Positions 20,325 to 28,690 of a DNA stretch of 64,000 nt are shown in pieces. The notes below the pieces were generated by a model, which ran no database searches, was not told the DNA's origin, and saw only the letters and a list, made by a program, of their open reading frames with translations. Position 1 is the stretch's first letter. Every line of letters starts with the position of its first letter. This stretch comes from Cognatiluteimonas profundi. Lineage in GTDB: Bacteria > Pseudomonadota > Gammaproteobacteria > Xanthomonadales > Xanthomonadaceae. Location of the stretch: the NCBI RefSeq assembly GCF_009792795.1, contig NZ_VKHQ01000003.1, positions 735,601 to 799,600 on the forward strand. The letters are read 5' to 3'. Position numbers and translations under genes: made by a program.

Positions 20325-22457
20325 GTGATCCTTAGCAAGCCCCAGATGCTGTTGTTGTCCCTCGCTGTTACCGCTGCACTCACCGGCTGCCCCGGGCAAC
20401 AGCAGACGGCGGCGGCACCAGCTGCTCCGGCCGCACCCACGGCACCAGCGGCGCCGACGGCACCTGCACCGACGGACCTGCCACCCACCGCCGCCTTCTC
20501 CGTGGCGGACCTGGACACCAGCAAGAACGTCTGCGACAACCTCGCTGATTTCGTCAACAGCAAGTGGCTGGCCGCGCATCCGATCCCGAACGACCGCACC
20601 ACATGGGGCAGCTTCGAGATGCTGACCGAGCGCTCGCTGGCCGCCAGCAAGCAGCTTGCGGAATCCGCGGCGGCCAAGACCGATTCCACCGGCGTGGAGA
20701 AACTTGTCGGCGACATGTACGCCACCGGCATGGACGAAGCAAAGATCAATGCCGCGGGCATCACGCCCATCCAGCCGATGCTGGACAGGATCGCGACGCT
20801 CAAGACCCCGGCCGACATCGCGCAATTCCTGCGCGAGGAATTCGCCGCCGGACGTGGCGACGCCTTCAACTTCTACTCCAACGCGGACTTCAAGAATTCG
20901 CAGTTGATGATCGCCTACGCCGACCAGGGCGGGCTGGCGCTGCCGGAGAAGGCGTACTACCTCAGCGACGGGCCAAAGGCGGGCGACGACAGCTACAAGA
21001 AGATCCGCGAAGCCTACGTCGCGCACGTGAGCAAGCAACTGCAGAACGCCGGCGTCGCCGCGGCCGATGCGGACAAGCAGGCCAAGGACGTGCTCGCGTT
21101 CGAAACCCGCCTGGCCAAGGCGTCGCTGTCGCCGATCGAACAGCGCGATCCGCTGAACCAGTACCACTTCGTCAAGGTCGCCGACGCCGACAAGCTGTCG
21201 CCGAACTTCCCGTGGTCGGAATTCCTCAAGGCGCAGGGCGTGAACGTCGACGGCTTCTCGCTGTCGCAGCCGAAGTTCTTCGCCGAGTTCGGCAGGATGA
21301 TCAAGGACGTGCCGGCCGAGCAATGGCAGGCCTACTTCCGCGCCCACACCATCGACGGCATGGCGCCATACCTGTCCGACAAGTTCGCGGACGAGCGTTT
21401 TGATTTCTTCGGCAAGACCATGCGCGGCCAGAAAGAGCAGAAGCCACGCTGGAAGCGCGTGCTAGACACCACCGAGGGCGGAGTCGGCGAGGCGCTCGGC
21501 CAGATGTACGTGAAGCAGTACTTCCCGCCGGAATCCAAGGCGGAAATGACCAAGCTGGTCGACAACCTGCGCGCATCGCTCAAGGTTCGACTCGAGAAAC
21601 TCGACTGGATGAGCGCTGACACCAAGGCCAAGGCCATCGAGAAGTGGAACAGCTTCATGCCCAAGATCGGCTACCCCGACAAGTGGCGCAGCTGGGACGG
21701 CCTGGCGACCTCGCGCGAGGGCTACGTGCAGAACGTGCTGTCGGCGACCAAGTACAACTACGACTGGCTGATGGGCAAGGTCGGCAAGCCGGTCGATCGC
21801 ACCGAATGGGGCATGACGCCGCAGACGGTCAACGCCTACTACAACCCGCAGCAGAACGAAGTCGTGTTCCCGGCCGCGATCCTGCAGCCGCCGTTCTTCG
21901 ATCCCAAGGCCGATCCGGCGCTCAACTACGGCGGCATCGGCGCGGTCATCGGCCACGAGATGCTGCATGGCTACGACGACCAGGGCAGCCAGTTCGACGC
22001 CAAGGGCAACTTCGCCAACTGGTGGCAGGCGACCGACAAGAAGGGCTTCGAATCGCGCACCGCGAAGCTGGTCAAGCAGTTCGACGACTACCGATCCATC
22101 GACAACCTGCCGGTCAAGGGCCAGCTGACGCTGGGCGAGAACATCGCCGACCTCGGCGGCACCACCGTGGCCTTCGACGCACTGCAGAAGGCATTGGCGG
22201 ATGCCGGCAAATCGCCCGACGAGAAGATCGACGGCTACACCGAGAACCAGCGCTTCTGGCTCAACTGGGCCACGGTGTGGCGCCGCAACTTCAACCCGGA
22301 AGAACTGAAGGTGCGCCTGAACACCGACCCGCACGCGCCCGCCAACTTCCGTGCGATCGGCGCGCCGTCGAACGAGCCGTCGTTCGCGGCGGCCTTCCAG
22401 TGCAAGGCGGGGGACGCGATGGTCCGCCCCGACGACAAGCGCGTTGTGATCTGGTGA
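20325..22457 (+). CDS. M13 family zinc metallopeptidase, copy 1 (lipoprotein)
   Basis: A 710-residue neprilysin/PepO-like enzyme. It starts at GTG 20325 with GGAG eight bases before; ATG 20346 is an alternative. A signal peptide ends in a lipobox (LTGC), so it is probably a periplasm-facing lipoprotein. An Ala/Pro linker precedes the N-terminal M13 domain (NVCDNLADFVNSKWLAAHPI). Catalytic parts are all present: substrate-binding NAYYNP, zinc motif HEMLH (about residue 544) and GENIADLGG (third ligand, about 603). It ends in VVIW, typical of the family C-terminus. Two paralogues follow on the same strand. It is separated from copy 2 by a terminator. Confidence 0.94.
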   Translation: MILSKPQMLLLSLAVTAALTGCPGQQQTAAAPAAPAAPTAPAAPTAPAPTDLPPTAAFSVADLDTSKNVCDNLADFVNSKWLAAHPIPNDRTTWGSFEMLTERSLAASKQLAESAAAKTDSTGVEKLVGDMYATGMDEAKINAAGITPIQPMLDRIATLKTPADIAQFLREEFAAGRGDAFNFYSNADFKNSQLMIAYADQGGLALPEKAYYLSDGPKAGDDSYKKIREAYVAHVSKQLQNAGVAAADADKQAKDVLAFETRLAKASLSPIEQRDPLNQYHFVKVADADKLSPNFPWSEFLKAQGVNVDGFSLSQPKFFAEFGRMIKDVPAEQWQAYFRAHTIDGMAPYLSDKFADERFDFFGKTMRGQKEQKPRWKRVLDTTEGGVGEALGQMYVKQYFPPESKAEMTKLVDNLRASLKVRLEKLDWMSADTKAKAIEKWNSFMPKIGYPDKWRSWDGLATSREGYVQNVLSATKYNYDWLMGKVGKPVDRTEWGMTPQTVNAYYNPQQNEVVFPAAILQPPFFDPKADPALNYGGIGAVIGHEMLHGYDDQGSQFDAKGNFANWWQATDKKGFESRTAKLVKQFDDYRSIDNLPVKGQLTLGENIADLGGTTVAFDALQKALADAGKSPDEKIDGYTENQRFWLNWATVWRRNFNPEELKVRLNTDPHAPANFRAIGAPSNEPSFAAAFQCKAGDAMVRPDDKRVVIW

Positions 22458-22478
22458 TCACCTGCGCCTGACCCACAT

Positions 22479-22511
22479 CCGCGCATGACGCCTGTCATGC
22501 GCGGTTTTTTT
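22479..22511 (+). terminator. Rho-independent terminator after M13 copy 1
   Basis: CCGCGCATGAC, a four-base loop and GTCATGCGCGG form a perfect 11-bp stem followed by seven T residues, 21 bases after the stop of copy 1. Confidence 0.95.
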
Positions 22512-22552
22512 ATCCCTTCCGCAGCCCTGTGCTGCACACGAACGGAACTTCC

Positions 22553-24664
22553 ATGACCACTCCAATGTTCAAGCCGGCGGTCCTGACCGCTGCAATGTTG
22601 TCCGCGCTCGCACTGGGCGGCTGTTCACAGCAGGACAAGCCGATGGCCGATGCGGCCGCAAAGACCGCCCCTGCGTCACCCAGGGCACTCACGCTCGACG
22701 AAAGCCATTTGCCACCGGTCAACCGCTTCGTGCTGGCTGACCTGGACACGAGCAAGAACGCATGCAACGACTTCGGTGGTTACGTCAACGGCAAGTGGCA
22801 GGCCGCCAATGAAATTCCTGGCGACCGCTCCAGCTGGGGCGCATTCGACATGCTCGACGAGCGCTCGATCGCGGTGCAGAAACAGCTGGCCGAACAGGCA
22901 GCCGCCGATCCCGCAGCCGCGGGCGTGGAGAAGATCGTCAGCGACTTCTGGGCGACCGGAATGGATGCGGCGAAGATCAATGCGCAGGGAATTTCCCCGC
23001 TGAAGGATCGCCTGGCCGCCATCGACGCGCTGACGGACAAGGACACTGTCGCCGACTACCTGCGCAGCAGTGCTGCCAAGGGCGAGAACGTCCTGTTCGG
23101 ATTCGGTTCGAGTCCGGACTTCAAGGATTCGACCATGAACATGGCCTACGCATCGCAGGGCGGGCTCGGCCTGCCGGATCGCGGCTATTACTTCGACAAG
23201 GACAAGAAGGACAAGCTGGACGCCTACCAGGCGCACATCGCCAAGGTGCTCGAGTTGTCGGGGATCCCGGCCGCCGATGCGGCCAACCAGGCGAAGTCGG
23301 TGCTGGCCTTCGAGACGCGGCTTGCCAAGGCATCGAAGTCGCGCGAGGAAATGCAGCGTGACGTGTCGATCTACTACAACCCGGTCACGCTGGCCGACGC
23401 CGACAAGCTGACGCCGAATTTCCCGTGGACGCGATTCTTCGCGTCGCAGGGCGTGGCCGCCCCGGCCAAGTTCTCGCTGGCGATGCCCGCCTTCCACGAG
23501 GAAGTCAGCAGGATGCTCGCCGACGTGCCGGCCGACACATGGAAGGCCTACCTGCGCTTCCATGCCGTCGACGAGGCGTCGCCGTACCTGAGCGATGCCT
23601 TCGTGCAGGAGAACTACGAGTTCTACAACAAGACCATGCGCGGCCAGAAGGAGCAGAAGGAGCGTGGCAAGCGCGTGCTCAGGACCATCGACGGCAATGC
23701 CGGCGAAGCGCTGGGCCAGATGTACGTCAAGGTCGCCTTCCCCGCCGAGTCCAAGGCGCGCATGGAGGCGCTCGTGCAGAACCTGCGCGAGGCGTTGAAG
23801 GCGCGTATCGAGAAGCTCGACTGGATGAGCCCGGAAACCAAGGCCAAGGCGATCGAGAAGTGGGCGGCGTTCACGCCGAAGATCGGTTATCCCGACAAGT
23901 GGCGCGACTGGACAGGCCTTGCGACCTCGCGCGACAGCTACATCGGCAACGTGCTGGCGGCGACCGAGTTCAACTACAAATGGGACCTGGGCAAGATCGG
24001 CAAGCCGGTCGACCGGACCGAGTGGGGCATGAGCCCGCAGACGGTCAACGCGTACTACAACCCGATGCAGAACGAAGTCGTCTTCCCGGCAGCGATCCTG
24101 CAGCCGCCATTCTTCGATCCCAAGGCGGACGACGCGGCCAACTACGGCGGCATCGGCGCGGTGATCGGCCATGAGATGACCCACGGTTACGACGACCAGG
24201 GCAGCCGCTTCGGACCCAGCGGCAACTTCGAGAACTGGTGGACGCCTGCGGACGCGAAGGGCTTTGCTTCGCGCACGGACAAGCTGGTGAACCAGTTCAG
24301 CGGTTACGAAGCCGCACCAGGCCTCAAGGTCAACGGCAAGCTGACGCTGGGCGAGAACATCGCCGACCTCGGCGGCCTCGCCACCGCTTACGACGCGATG
24401 AAGCACGCCACGGCCGGCACGCCCGATCCGATGACCGATGGGCTGAGCCGCGACCAGCACTTCTTCATCAACTGGGCGACGGTGTGGCGCAGCAAGTACA
24501 CGCCCGATTACCTGAAGGTGATCGTCAACACCAACGAGCACGCGCCGCCGGACTTCCGTGCGATCGGTGCGCCGTCGAACCTGCCGACGTTTGCGGCGGC
24601 GTTCTCTTGCAAGGCGGGTGATGCGATGGTTCGCGCGACCGACAAGCAGGTGGTGATCTGGTAA
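22553..24664 (+). CDS. M13 family zinc metallopeptidase, copy 2 (lipoprotein)
   Basis: A 703-residue paralogue closely similar to copy 1. Shared landmarks include VLADLDTSKNACNDFGGYVN, KTMRGQKEQKERGKRVLRT, GQMYVK, KLDWMSPETKAKAIEKW and NAYYNPMQNEVVFPAAILQPPFFDPKAD (first 20 residues match copy 1 almost throughout). The zinc motif is HEMTH (about residue 540), and the second is GENIADLGG (about 600). It has a lipobox LGGC, so it is probably another lipoprotein. The start ATG 22553 is preceded by ACGGAACTTCC. The close match to copy 1 indicates tandem duplication. A short remnant of a further copy lies just after its stop. Confidence 0.94.
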   Translation: MTTPMFKPAVLTAAMLSALALGGCSQQDKPMADAAAKTAPASPRALTLDESHLPPVNRFVLADLDTSKNACNDFGGYVNGKWQAANEIPGDRSSWGAFDMLDERSIAVQKQLAEQAAADPAAAGVEKIVSDFWATGMDAAKINAQGISPLKDRLAAIDALTDKDTVADYLRSSAAKGENVLFGFGSSPDFKDSTMNMAYASQGGLGLPDRGYYFDKDKKDKLDAYQAHIAKVLELSGIPAADAANQAKSVLAFETRLAKASKSREEMQRDVSIYYNPVTLADADKLTPNFPWTRFFASQGVAAPAKFSLAMPAFHEEVSRMLADVPADTWKAYLRFHAVDEASPYLSDAFVQENYEFYNKTMRGQKEQKERGKRVLRTIDGNAGEALGQMYVKVAFPAESKARMEALVQNLREALKARIEKLDWMSPETKAKAIEKWAAFTPKIGYPDKWRDWTGLATSRDSYIGNVLAATEFNYKWDLGKIGKPVDRTEWGMSPQTVNAYYNPMQNEVVFPAAILQPPFFDPKADDAANYGGIGAVIGHEMTHGYDDQGSRFGPSGNFENWWTPADAKGFASRTDKLVNQFSGYEAAPGLKVNGKLTLGENIADLGGLATAYDAMKHATAGTPDPMTDGLSRDQHFFINWATVWRSKYTPDYLKVIVNTNEHAPPDFRAIGAPSNLPTFAAAFSCKAGDAMVRATDKQVVIW

Positions 24665-24692
24665 TCCGGGTCTTCCGGGCGCGCGGCGGCGC

Positions 24693-24791
24693 GGTGCGCC
24701 GTCGAACATGCCGTCGTTCGCGCAGGCATTCCAGTGCAAGGCCGGTGACGGCATGGTGCGTGGCGGCGACACCCAGGTGAAGATCTGGTAG
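24693..24791 (+). pseudogene. C-terminal remnant of a further M13 peptidase
   Basis: Right after the stop of copy 2, a 32-codon stretch reads GAPSNMPSFAQAFQCKAGDG followed by MVRGGDTQVKIW and a TAG stop. It aligns with the last 32 residues of copies 1 and 2 (24 and 23 identities by hand count), including the family-ending IW. Upstream, the frame dissolves into GC-rich sequence (CGCGGCGGCGC) with no start codon, so it cannot be an independent gene. It is best read as the tail of a lost or recombined tandem copy. A terminator follows it. Confidence 0.85.
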
Positions 24792-24819
24792 CTGCGTCAC
24801 GTTCCACGAAATGCAAGGC

Positions 24820-24846
24820 AAAAAGGCCGGGGAAACCCGGCCTTTT
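24820..24846 (+). terminator. Rho-independent terminator after M13 copy 2 and the remnant tail
   Basis: GGCCGGG, GAAA tetraloop, CCCGGCC, preceded by AAAA and followed by TTTT. It lies about 30 bases after the stop of the remnant, as expected for the terminator of a once complete gene. Confidence 0.92.
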
Positions 24847-24870
24847 CATTTGCGTCGGGCTTCGTGTTCA

Positions 24871-24898
24871 TTGTCGCCGCGGGAGCCCTTGCTACACT
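24871..24898 (+). promoter_or_regulatory. Promoter of M13 copy 3
   Basis: TTGTCG (24871-24876) and TACACT (24893-24898) are separated by 16 bases and lie about 29 bases before the chosen ATG (24927). The expected start site near 24905 rules out the far-upstream start that the open frame would allow. Confidence 0.55.
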
Positions 24899-24926
24899 CG
24901 GTCGACCCCAGGAGATGACCCCCCAC

Positions 24927-26936
24927 ATGTCCAATGCGCGCCCGCTTTCCATCATCCTGTCGCTCGCCATTGCCGCGATATTGACCAGTCCGGCGGCCGA
25001 CGCCGCGAAGAAAAAGAAGCACGCATCGAAGAAGGCCCCCGAAGTCAGCCTGGTCTGTCGTGACTTCCACGGCCACGCCAATGCCGACTGGCTCAAGGCC
25101 AACCCAGCGGTTGGTACTGGAATGCAATCGGCGCTGGGCCAGATGGCGCAGCGTGCGCAACAACAGCAGATCGACCTGCTCAACGCGGACATGCAGGCCC
25201 AGGCTGGCGTGCCGAAACTGCTTGGTGATTTCTGGGCCAGCGGCCTGGACGAGGCATCGGTGGAGCGCAATGGCGCGACCCCGATCGCGCCACTGCTCTC
25301 GCGCATCGACGCGATCCGGCGCGGCAAGGACATTCCGGCGGCGATCGCGGCCCTGCACCAGGTCGGCATTCCCGTCGCCTTCAATTTCAGCGCTGACGTC
25401 GACCTGCAGGAGCCCGGTCGCCATATCGGCTATTTCAGCCAGGGCGGCCTCGGACTGCCCGATCCGGCTTTCTACACACGGACCGATGCCGATACGCGTG
25501 CCCTGCTCGCCCGCTACACCGATTACGTGACGAAGATCCTGGCGCTGACGGGCAGCAAGCCCGACCAGCTGCAGGCAGACGCCCAGGCCGTGCTTGGGCT
25601 GGAGACGCGCATCGCGCAGGCGTCAAGCCCGCTGGATTCCCTGCGCGATCCGCGCGGCAATTACGCGCGGGTCCCGGCTGCGAACTTGGGCAAGCAGTAC
25701 AGGAACCTGCGCCTGGACGATTTCCTGAAGGCACAGGGCGTCAGCGATGGCAACGTGTCGCTTGCCAATCCGCAGCTGTTCGCGCAACTCGACGCACTGG
25801 TCGGCGGCATCAAACCCGCGCAATGGAAAACCTACCTGCGTTACCAGGTTGGCGCGGCGATGGCGCCGTACCTGTCCAAGCCCTGGCGCGACGTCGACTT
25901 CGCATTCCGCGGTCGCGTGCTTCGCGGCGAGACAGCGCCACCTTCGCGCCAGCAACAGGTGCTCGATGCCATCAATCTCGCCGCCGGCCCGATGCTCGGT
26001 CGCGAATACGTGGGCCGCTACCTGCCCGCGGCAACATCCGCGCGCGCGCTGGAAATCGCAACGCAGGTGCGCGATACGCTGTCGCTCAGCCTGGATCGCA
26101 ACACCTGGATGAGCCCGTCGGCCAAGGCAGAAGCCAAGGCCAAGATCGCGCGGACCGGCATCGAAATCGGCGCCCCCGCGGGTGACCTGGACTACAGCGT
26201 GCAACCCATGGGCCGTGGCAGCTTCGGCGGCAACATGCTCATTGCGTCCACGTGGCGCCACCGCGAGGAAATGCGTCGCATCGGCCGCGCCAACGCCAAC
26301 CGGCGCTGGGACGTGTTGCCGCAGCAGCCGGCGCTGTTCTACGACATCGCGCACAACCGCCTCATCGTGACCGCGGCGATGCTGCAGGCACCCGTGCTCG
26401 ACATGGCGCAGGATGCCGCCGCGCAATACGGCGCGTATGGCGCTCTGGTCGGGCATGAACTCACGCACGGATTCGACGGCAGCGGCCGCATGGTCGATGC
26501 CAGCGGCAATCGCCGCGACTGGTGGACGCCGACGGACACCGCGGCATGGGAAACGCGCACCGCGCCACTGGTCACGCAGTACGGCGCGTATCCGTGGCCG
26601 GGCCTGGGCAGCAACGTCAACGGTCGGCAGACGCGCGATGAGAATGCCGCGGATGTCGCCGGCATCGAACTGGCGTGGGACGCACTGTCGAGCGCGCAAC
26701 CGGCGCTGACGGACAGCGGCAAGCAGGCGTTCTTCCAGGGCTGGGCGCGACTGTGGCCGCAGCAGCTGTCGCGCGATGTCGCGACTCGCCTGGCCTCGAC
26801 CGACGTGCACGCCCCCGGGCAATGGCGGACCAACGGACCGCTGGCCGACCAGCCATCATTCGGCAAGGCCTACACCTGCAAGGCCGGCACGCCGATGCAA
26901 CGCTCGCCGGAACAGCAGGTGTCGATCTGGCGGTGA
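24927..26936 (+). CDS. M13 family zinc metallopeptidase, copy 3 (divergent)
   Basis: A 669-residue, more distant paralogue. ATG 24927 is preferred to 24915, because GGAG ends directly before 24915. A signal peptide (PLSIILSLAIAAILTSPAADA) is cleaved before a Lys-rich stretch (AKKKKHASKKAPE); there is no lipobox, so it is probably soluble in the periplasm. The zinc motif HELTH (about residue 510) and the DENAADVAG helix (third ligand, about 572) are intact, so catalysis should be possible. The substrate-contact motif NAYYNP of the other copies is replaced by ALFYDIAHN, which suggests a different substrate range. It ends SIWR rather than IW. Confidence 0.92.
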   Translation: MSNARPLSIILSLAIAAILTSPAADAAKKKKHASKKAPEVSLVCRDFHGHANADWLKANPAVGTGMQSALGQMAQRAQQQQIDLLNADMQAQAGVPKLLGDFWASGLDEASVERNGATPIAPLLSRIDAIRRGKDIPAAIAALHQVGIPVAFNFSADVDLQEPGRHIGYFSQGGLGLPDPAFYTRTDADTRALLARYTDYVTKILALTGSKPDQLQADAQAVLGLETRIAQASSPLDSLRDPRGNYARVPAANLGKQYRNLRLDDFLKAQGVSDGNVSLANPQLFAQLDALVGGIKPAQWKTYLRYQVGAAMAPYLSKPWRDVDFAFRGRVLRGETAPPSRQQQVLDAINLAAGPMLGREYVGRYLPAATSARALEIATQVRDTLSLSLDRNTWMSPSAKAEAKAKIARTGIEIGAPAGDLDYSVQPMGRGSFGGNMLIASTWRHREEMRRIGRANANRRWDVLPQQPALFYDIAHNRLIVTAAMLQAPVLDMAQDAAAQYGAYGALVGHELTHGFDGSGRMVDASGNRRDWWTPTDTAAWETRTAPLVTQYGAYPWPGLGSNVNGRQTRDENAADVAGIELAWDALSSAQPALTDSGKQAFFQGWARLWPQQLSRDVATRLASTDVHAPGQWRTNGPLADQPSFGKAYTCKAGTPMQRSPEQQVSIWR

Positions 26937-26964
26937 CGGGGTCGGGATGCGGGATGGGTGATTC

Positions 26965-26999
26965 GTAGCCCGGGTAAGGCCGCAGGCCGCACCCGGGAC
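26965..26999. repeat. REP-like palindromic element
   Basis: GTAGCCCGGGTAAGGCCGCA continuing to ACCCGGGA forms a hairpin with CCCGGGT and ACCCGGG arms and an inner GGCC-rich loop. This matches the small 'TAGCCCGGGTAAG...ACCCGGG' repeats dispersed in many gammaproteobacterial genomes (recalled pattern). It lies in the 116-bp gap between M13 copy 3 and the rhomboid gene and could also act as a transcript end. Confidence 0.65.
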
Positions 27000-27052
27000 C
27001 GGCCGTTGTCATGCCGTCAGTGCCCGGATGCGCTTCGCTCATCCACGGCAGT

Positions 27053-27730
27053 TCAGCGGACGATGCGGGGCCTGCGTGGCCCCTTCCTGCCGAACGGCGG
27101 CTGGCCACGCCAGTAACGGATCAGCAACCAGCCGAACAGCATGCCGCCCAGGTGCGCGAAATGCGCGACGCCTGGCTGCAGTCCGCTGGCGCCCAGCAGC
27201 AGCTCGATCGCGCCGTAGACGATCACCAGCGTGCGCGCCTTCATCGGGATCGGCGGGATGAGCAACATCACGCGCTGGTTGGGGAACAGCAGCCCGTAGG
27301 CGAACAGCAGCCCGAAGACGCCGCCCGAGGCCCCGATCGTCGGATAGGCCAATCCGCGTCCCGACAACCATGACGCCACCACCAGCTGGCACAGCCCCGC
27401 GCCGACGACGCAGACCAGGTAATAGGTGAGGAAACGCCGGTTGCCCCAGGTGTATTCCAGCGGCGAGCCGAACATCACCAGCGCCAGCATGTTGAAGCCG
27501 ACGTGCATCAGGTTGGCATGCAGGAATGCGTAGGTCAGCAGCTGCCAGGGCATGAACGTCTGCGAATCGAACAGGCCCGCGCCGGAGGTCATCGCGTCCA
27601 TGCCGCCGTTGCCCAGTGGCCACAGCATGAACGGGCTGAACATGGCATCGCCGAGCAATTGCTGCAGCACGAACACCAGGGCATTGGCGATCAGCAGCGC
27701 CTTGGTGATGGGGGGCATGTTGGAAAACAT
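27053..27730 (-). CDS. Rhomboid family intramembrane serine protease
   Basis: A 225-residue membrane protein with about six helices, starting at ATG 27730 (MFSNMPPITKALLIANALVF). The catalytic Ser lies in GASGGVFGLLFAYG (GxSG, helix 4) and the His in FAHLGGMLFGW (helix 6). The HxxxN pair is visible in LMHVGFNMLAL (helix 2). It therefore has the full Ser-His dyad and should cleave transmembrane substrates (family knowledge). Natural substrates of most bacterial rhomboids are unknown. The tail is basic (RRPRIVR). No Shine-Dalgarno sequence is obvious, and the start could also be five codons further in. It is convergent with M13 copy 3. Confidence 0.92.
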   Translation of the reverse strand: MFSNMPPITKALLIANALVFVLQQLLGDAMFSPFMLWPLGNGGMDAMTSGAGLFDSQTFMPWQLLTYAFLHANLMHVGFNMLALVMFGSPLEYTWGNRRFLTYYLVCVVGAGLCQLVVASWLSGRGLAYPTIGASGGVFGLLFAYGLLFPNQRVMLLIPPIPMKARTLVIVYGAIELLLGASGLQPGVAHFAHLGGMLFGWLLIRYWRGQPPFGRKGPRRPRIVR

Positions 27731-27807
27731 CGAGGGGGTCCTGGGTCCGCGGCGGCAACATGCCGGCACGGCATCACATGATACCGGTCGCGCTTGTCAC
27801 TGAAGGG

Positions 27808-28152
27808 TCAGCCCCAGATTTCCGCATCCATGTCGAATGCAGGCCGCGGGGGCATCCTGACGCGTCCATGCAGCACGACCACGCCTTCGGCGCGCAGGCG
27901 CCGGCTTTGCTCGATGAACCCGTCGGATCCCGCCGGAAATGCGATCCGCCCATCCGAGCGCACGACGCGGTGCCACGGCAGCGTCGGATCCTCGTTGGCA
28001 CTCAGGACATGCGCGGCCAGGCGTGCCCGGCCGGGAAGCCCCGCCCTGCGTGCCACGTCGCCATAGCCGGCGACCTGCCCGAGCGGGATCGCCCGCACCA
28101 CGGCGCGTATCCGCTCGGCAGCTGGAGGCGGTTGCACAGCGGACTTGGCCAT
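27808..28152 (-). CDS. Alkyltransferase-like protein (ATL, MGMT homologue)
   Basis: A 114-residue DNA-binding-domain-only homologue of O6-alkylguanine-DNA alkyltransferase. It shows the helix-turn-helix region IPLGQVAGYGDVARRAGLPG, the Arg finger region and the active-site loop. The usual PCHRV is PWHRVV here, so the acceptor Cys is Trp. This is the hallmark of ATL proteins, which flip and hold O6-alkylguanine and hand it to nucleotide excision repair instead of repairing it (family knowledge). E. coli YbaZ has the same Cys-to-Trp change. It diverges from the next gene across about 40 bases and stands about 80 bases upstream of the rhomboid gene. Confidence 0.92.
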   Translation of the reverse strand: MAKSAVQPPPAAERIRAVVRAIPLGQVAGYGDVARRAGLPGRARLAAHVLSANEDPTLPWHRVVRSDGRIAFPAGSDGFIEQSRRLRAEGVVVLHGRVRMPPRPAFDMDAEIWG

Positions 28153-28193
28153 AGCGGATTAGCATAGCGGCCAAGCCCCCCACGCGATGCCCA

Positions 28194-28604
28194 ATGCACA
28201 ACTTCGAACAGATCCGCTCCCACCTGGCCACCAGCGACTTCCACGTCAGCATGCAGGACCCGTATGTGGTCGGGATCGAGCTGTCGCTCGACAACGGCCG
28301 CCGCCACCAGGCGATCTTCCTGTCCGAACTCGAGGACGACGACGCAAGGACCTACCTGCGCGTCAGCACGGCCGTCGCGCCGACCACGGGCATCGATTGC
28401 CGGCGGGCGCTGGCCTTCAACTGGGAGAGCCGCGTGGGCTACCTGGCGGTGGGCGACCTCGATGGCGTGCCCTACCTGCAGCTTTGCGAGAACCGTCCCT
28501 ATCACGGCTTGACGCCGGCGGAGGTCGACCGCCTGATCCTGGAAATCGGCGGCATGGGCGATCGCATGGAACGCGCGCTGTCGGCGGGCGGCGACCTGCT
28601 GTAA
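28194..28604 (+). CDS. Conserved hypothetical protein, possible CesT/YbjN-like fold
   Basis: A 136-residue soluble acidic protein with no signal peptide. Its alternating strands (VVGIELSLDNGRRHQAIFL, TYLRVSTAVAP, VGYLAVGDLDGVPYLQLCE) and the closing amphipathic helix (PAEVDRLILEIGGMGDRME) resemble the YbjN/type III chaperone-like fold; this is only an impression from pattern. I cannot name a function. It diverges from the ATL gene and is followed by a degenerate inverted repeat before the phosphate transporter gene, so it is probably monocistronic. Confidence 0.7.
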   Translation: MHNFEQIRSHLATSDFHVSMQDPYVVGIELSLDNGRRHQAIFLSELEDDDARTYLRVSTAVAPTTGIDCRRALAFNWESRVGYLAVGDLDGVPYLQLCENRPYHGLTPAEVDRLILEIGGMGDRMERALSAGGDLL

Positions 28605-28627
28605 AACACGGGCGCACCCGCTCCATG

Positions 28628-28670
28628 CAAGGAGCTTCTTCAGCCCACGGCTGGAGCAGTTCCCGCAGGA
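28628..28670. repeat. Degenerate inverted pair of REP-type elements
   Basis: AAGGAGCTTCTTCAGCCCA followed by CGGCTGGAGCAGTTCCCGCA looks like two facing, decayed copies of the GGGAGCGGCTTCAGCCGCGA repeat that is intact at 34430-34449. The pair lies in the convergent gap between the hypothetical gene and pit. The match is imperfect, so the call is tentative. Confidence 0.4.
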
Positions 28671-28690
28671 TCAACCGCAGCGGGATCGCG

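Noticed and set aside
20090..20869. Upstream extension of the beta-CASP protein to 20869
   Set aside because: The extension is antisense to M13 copy 1 and is low complexity; the family N-terminus starts at 20089.
22676..24772. 698-codon minus-strand frame under M13 copy 2
   Set aside because: Complete antisense of a recognised peptidase; His/Arg/Val-rich and without motifs.
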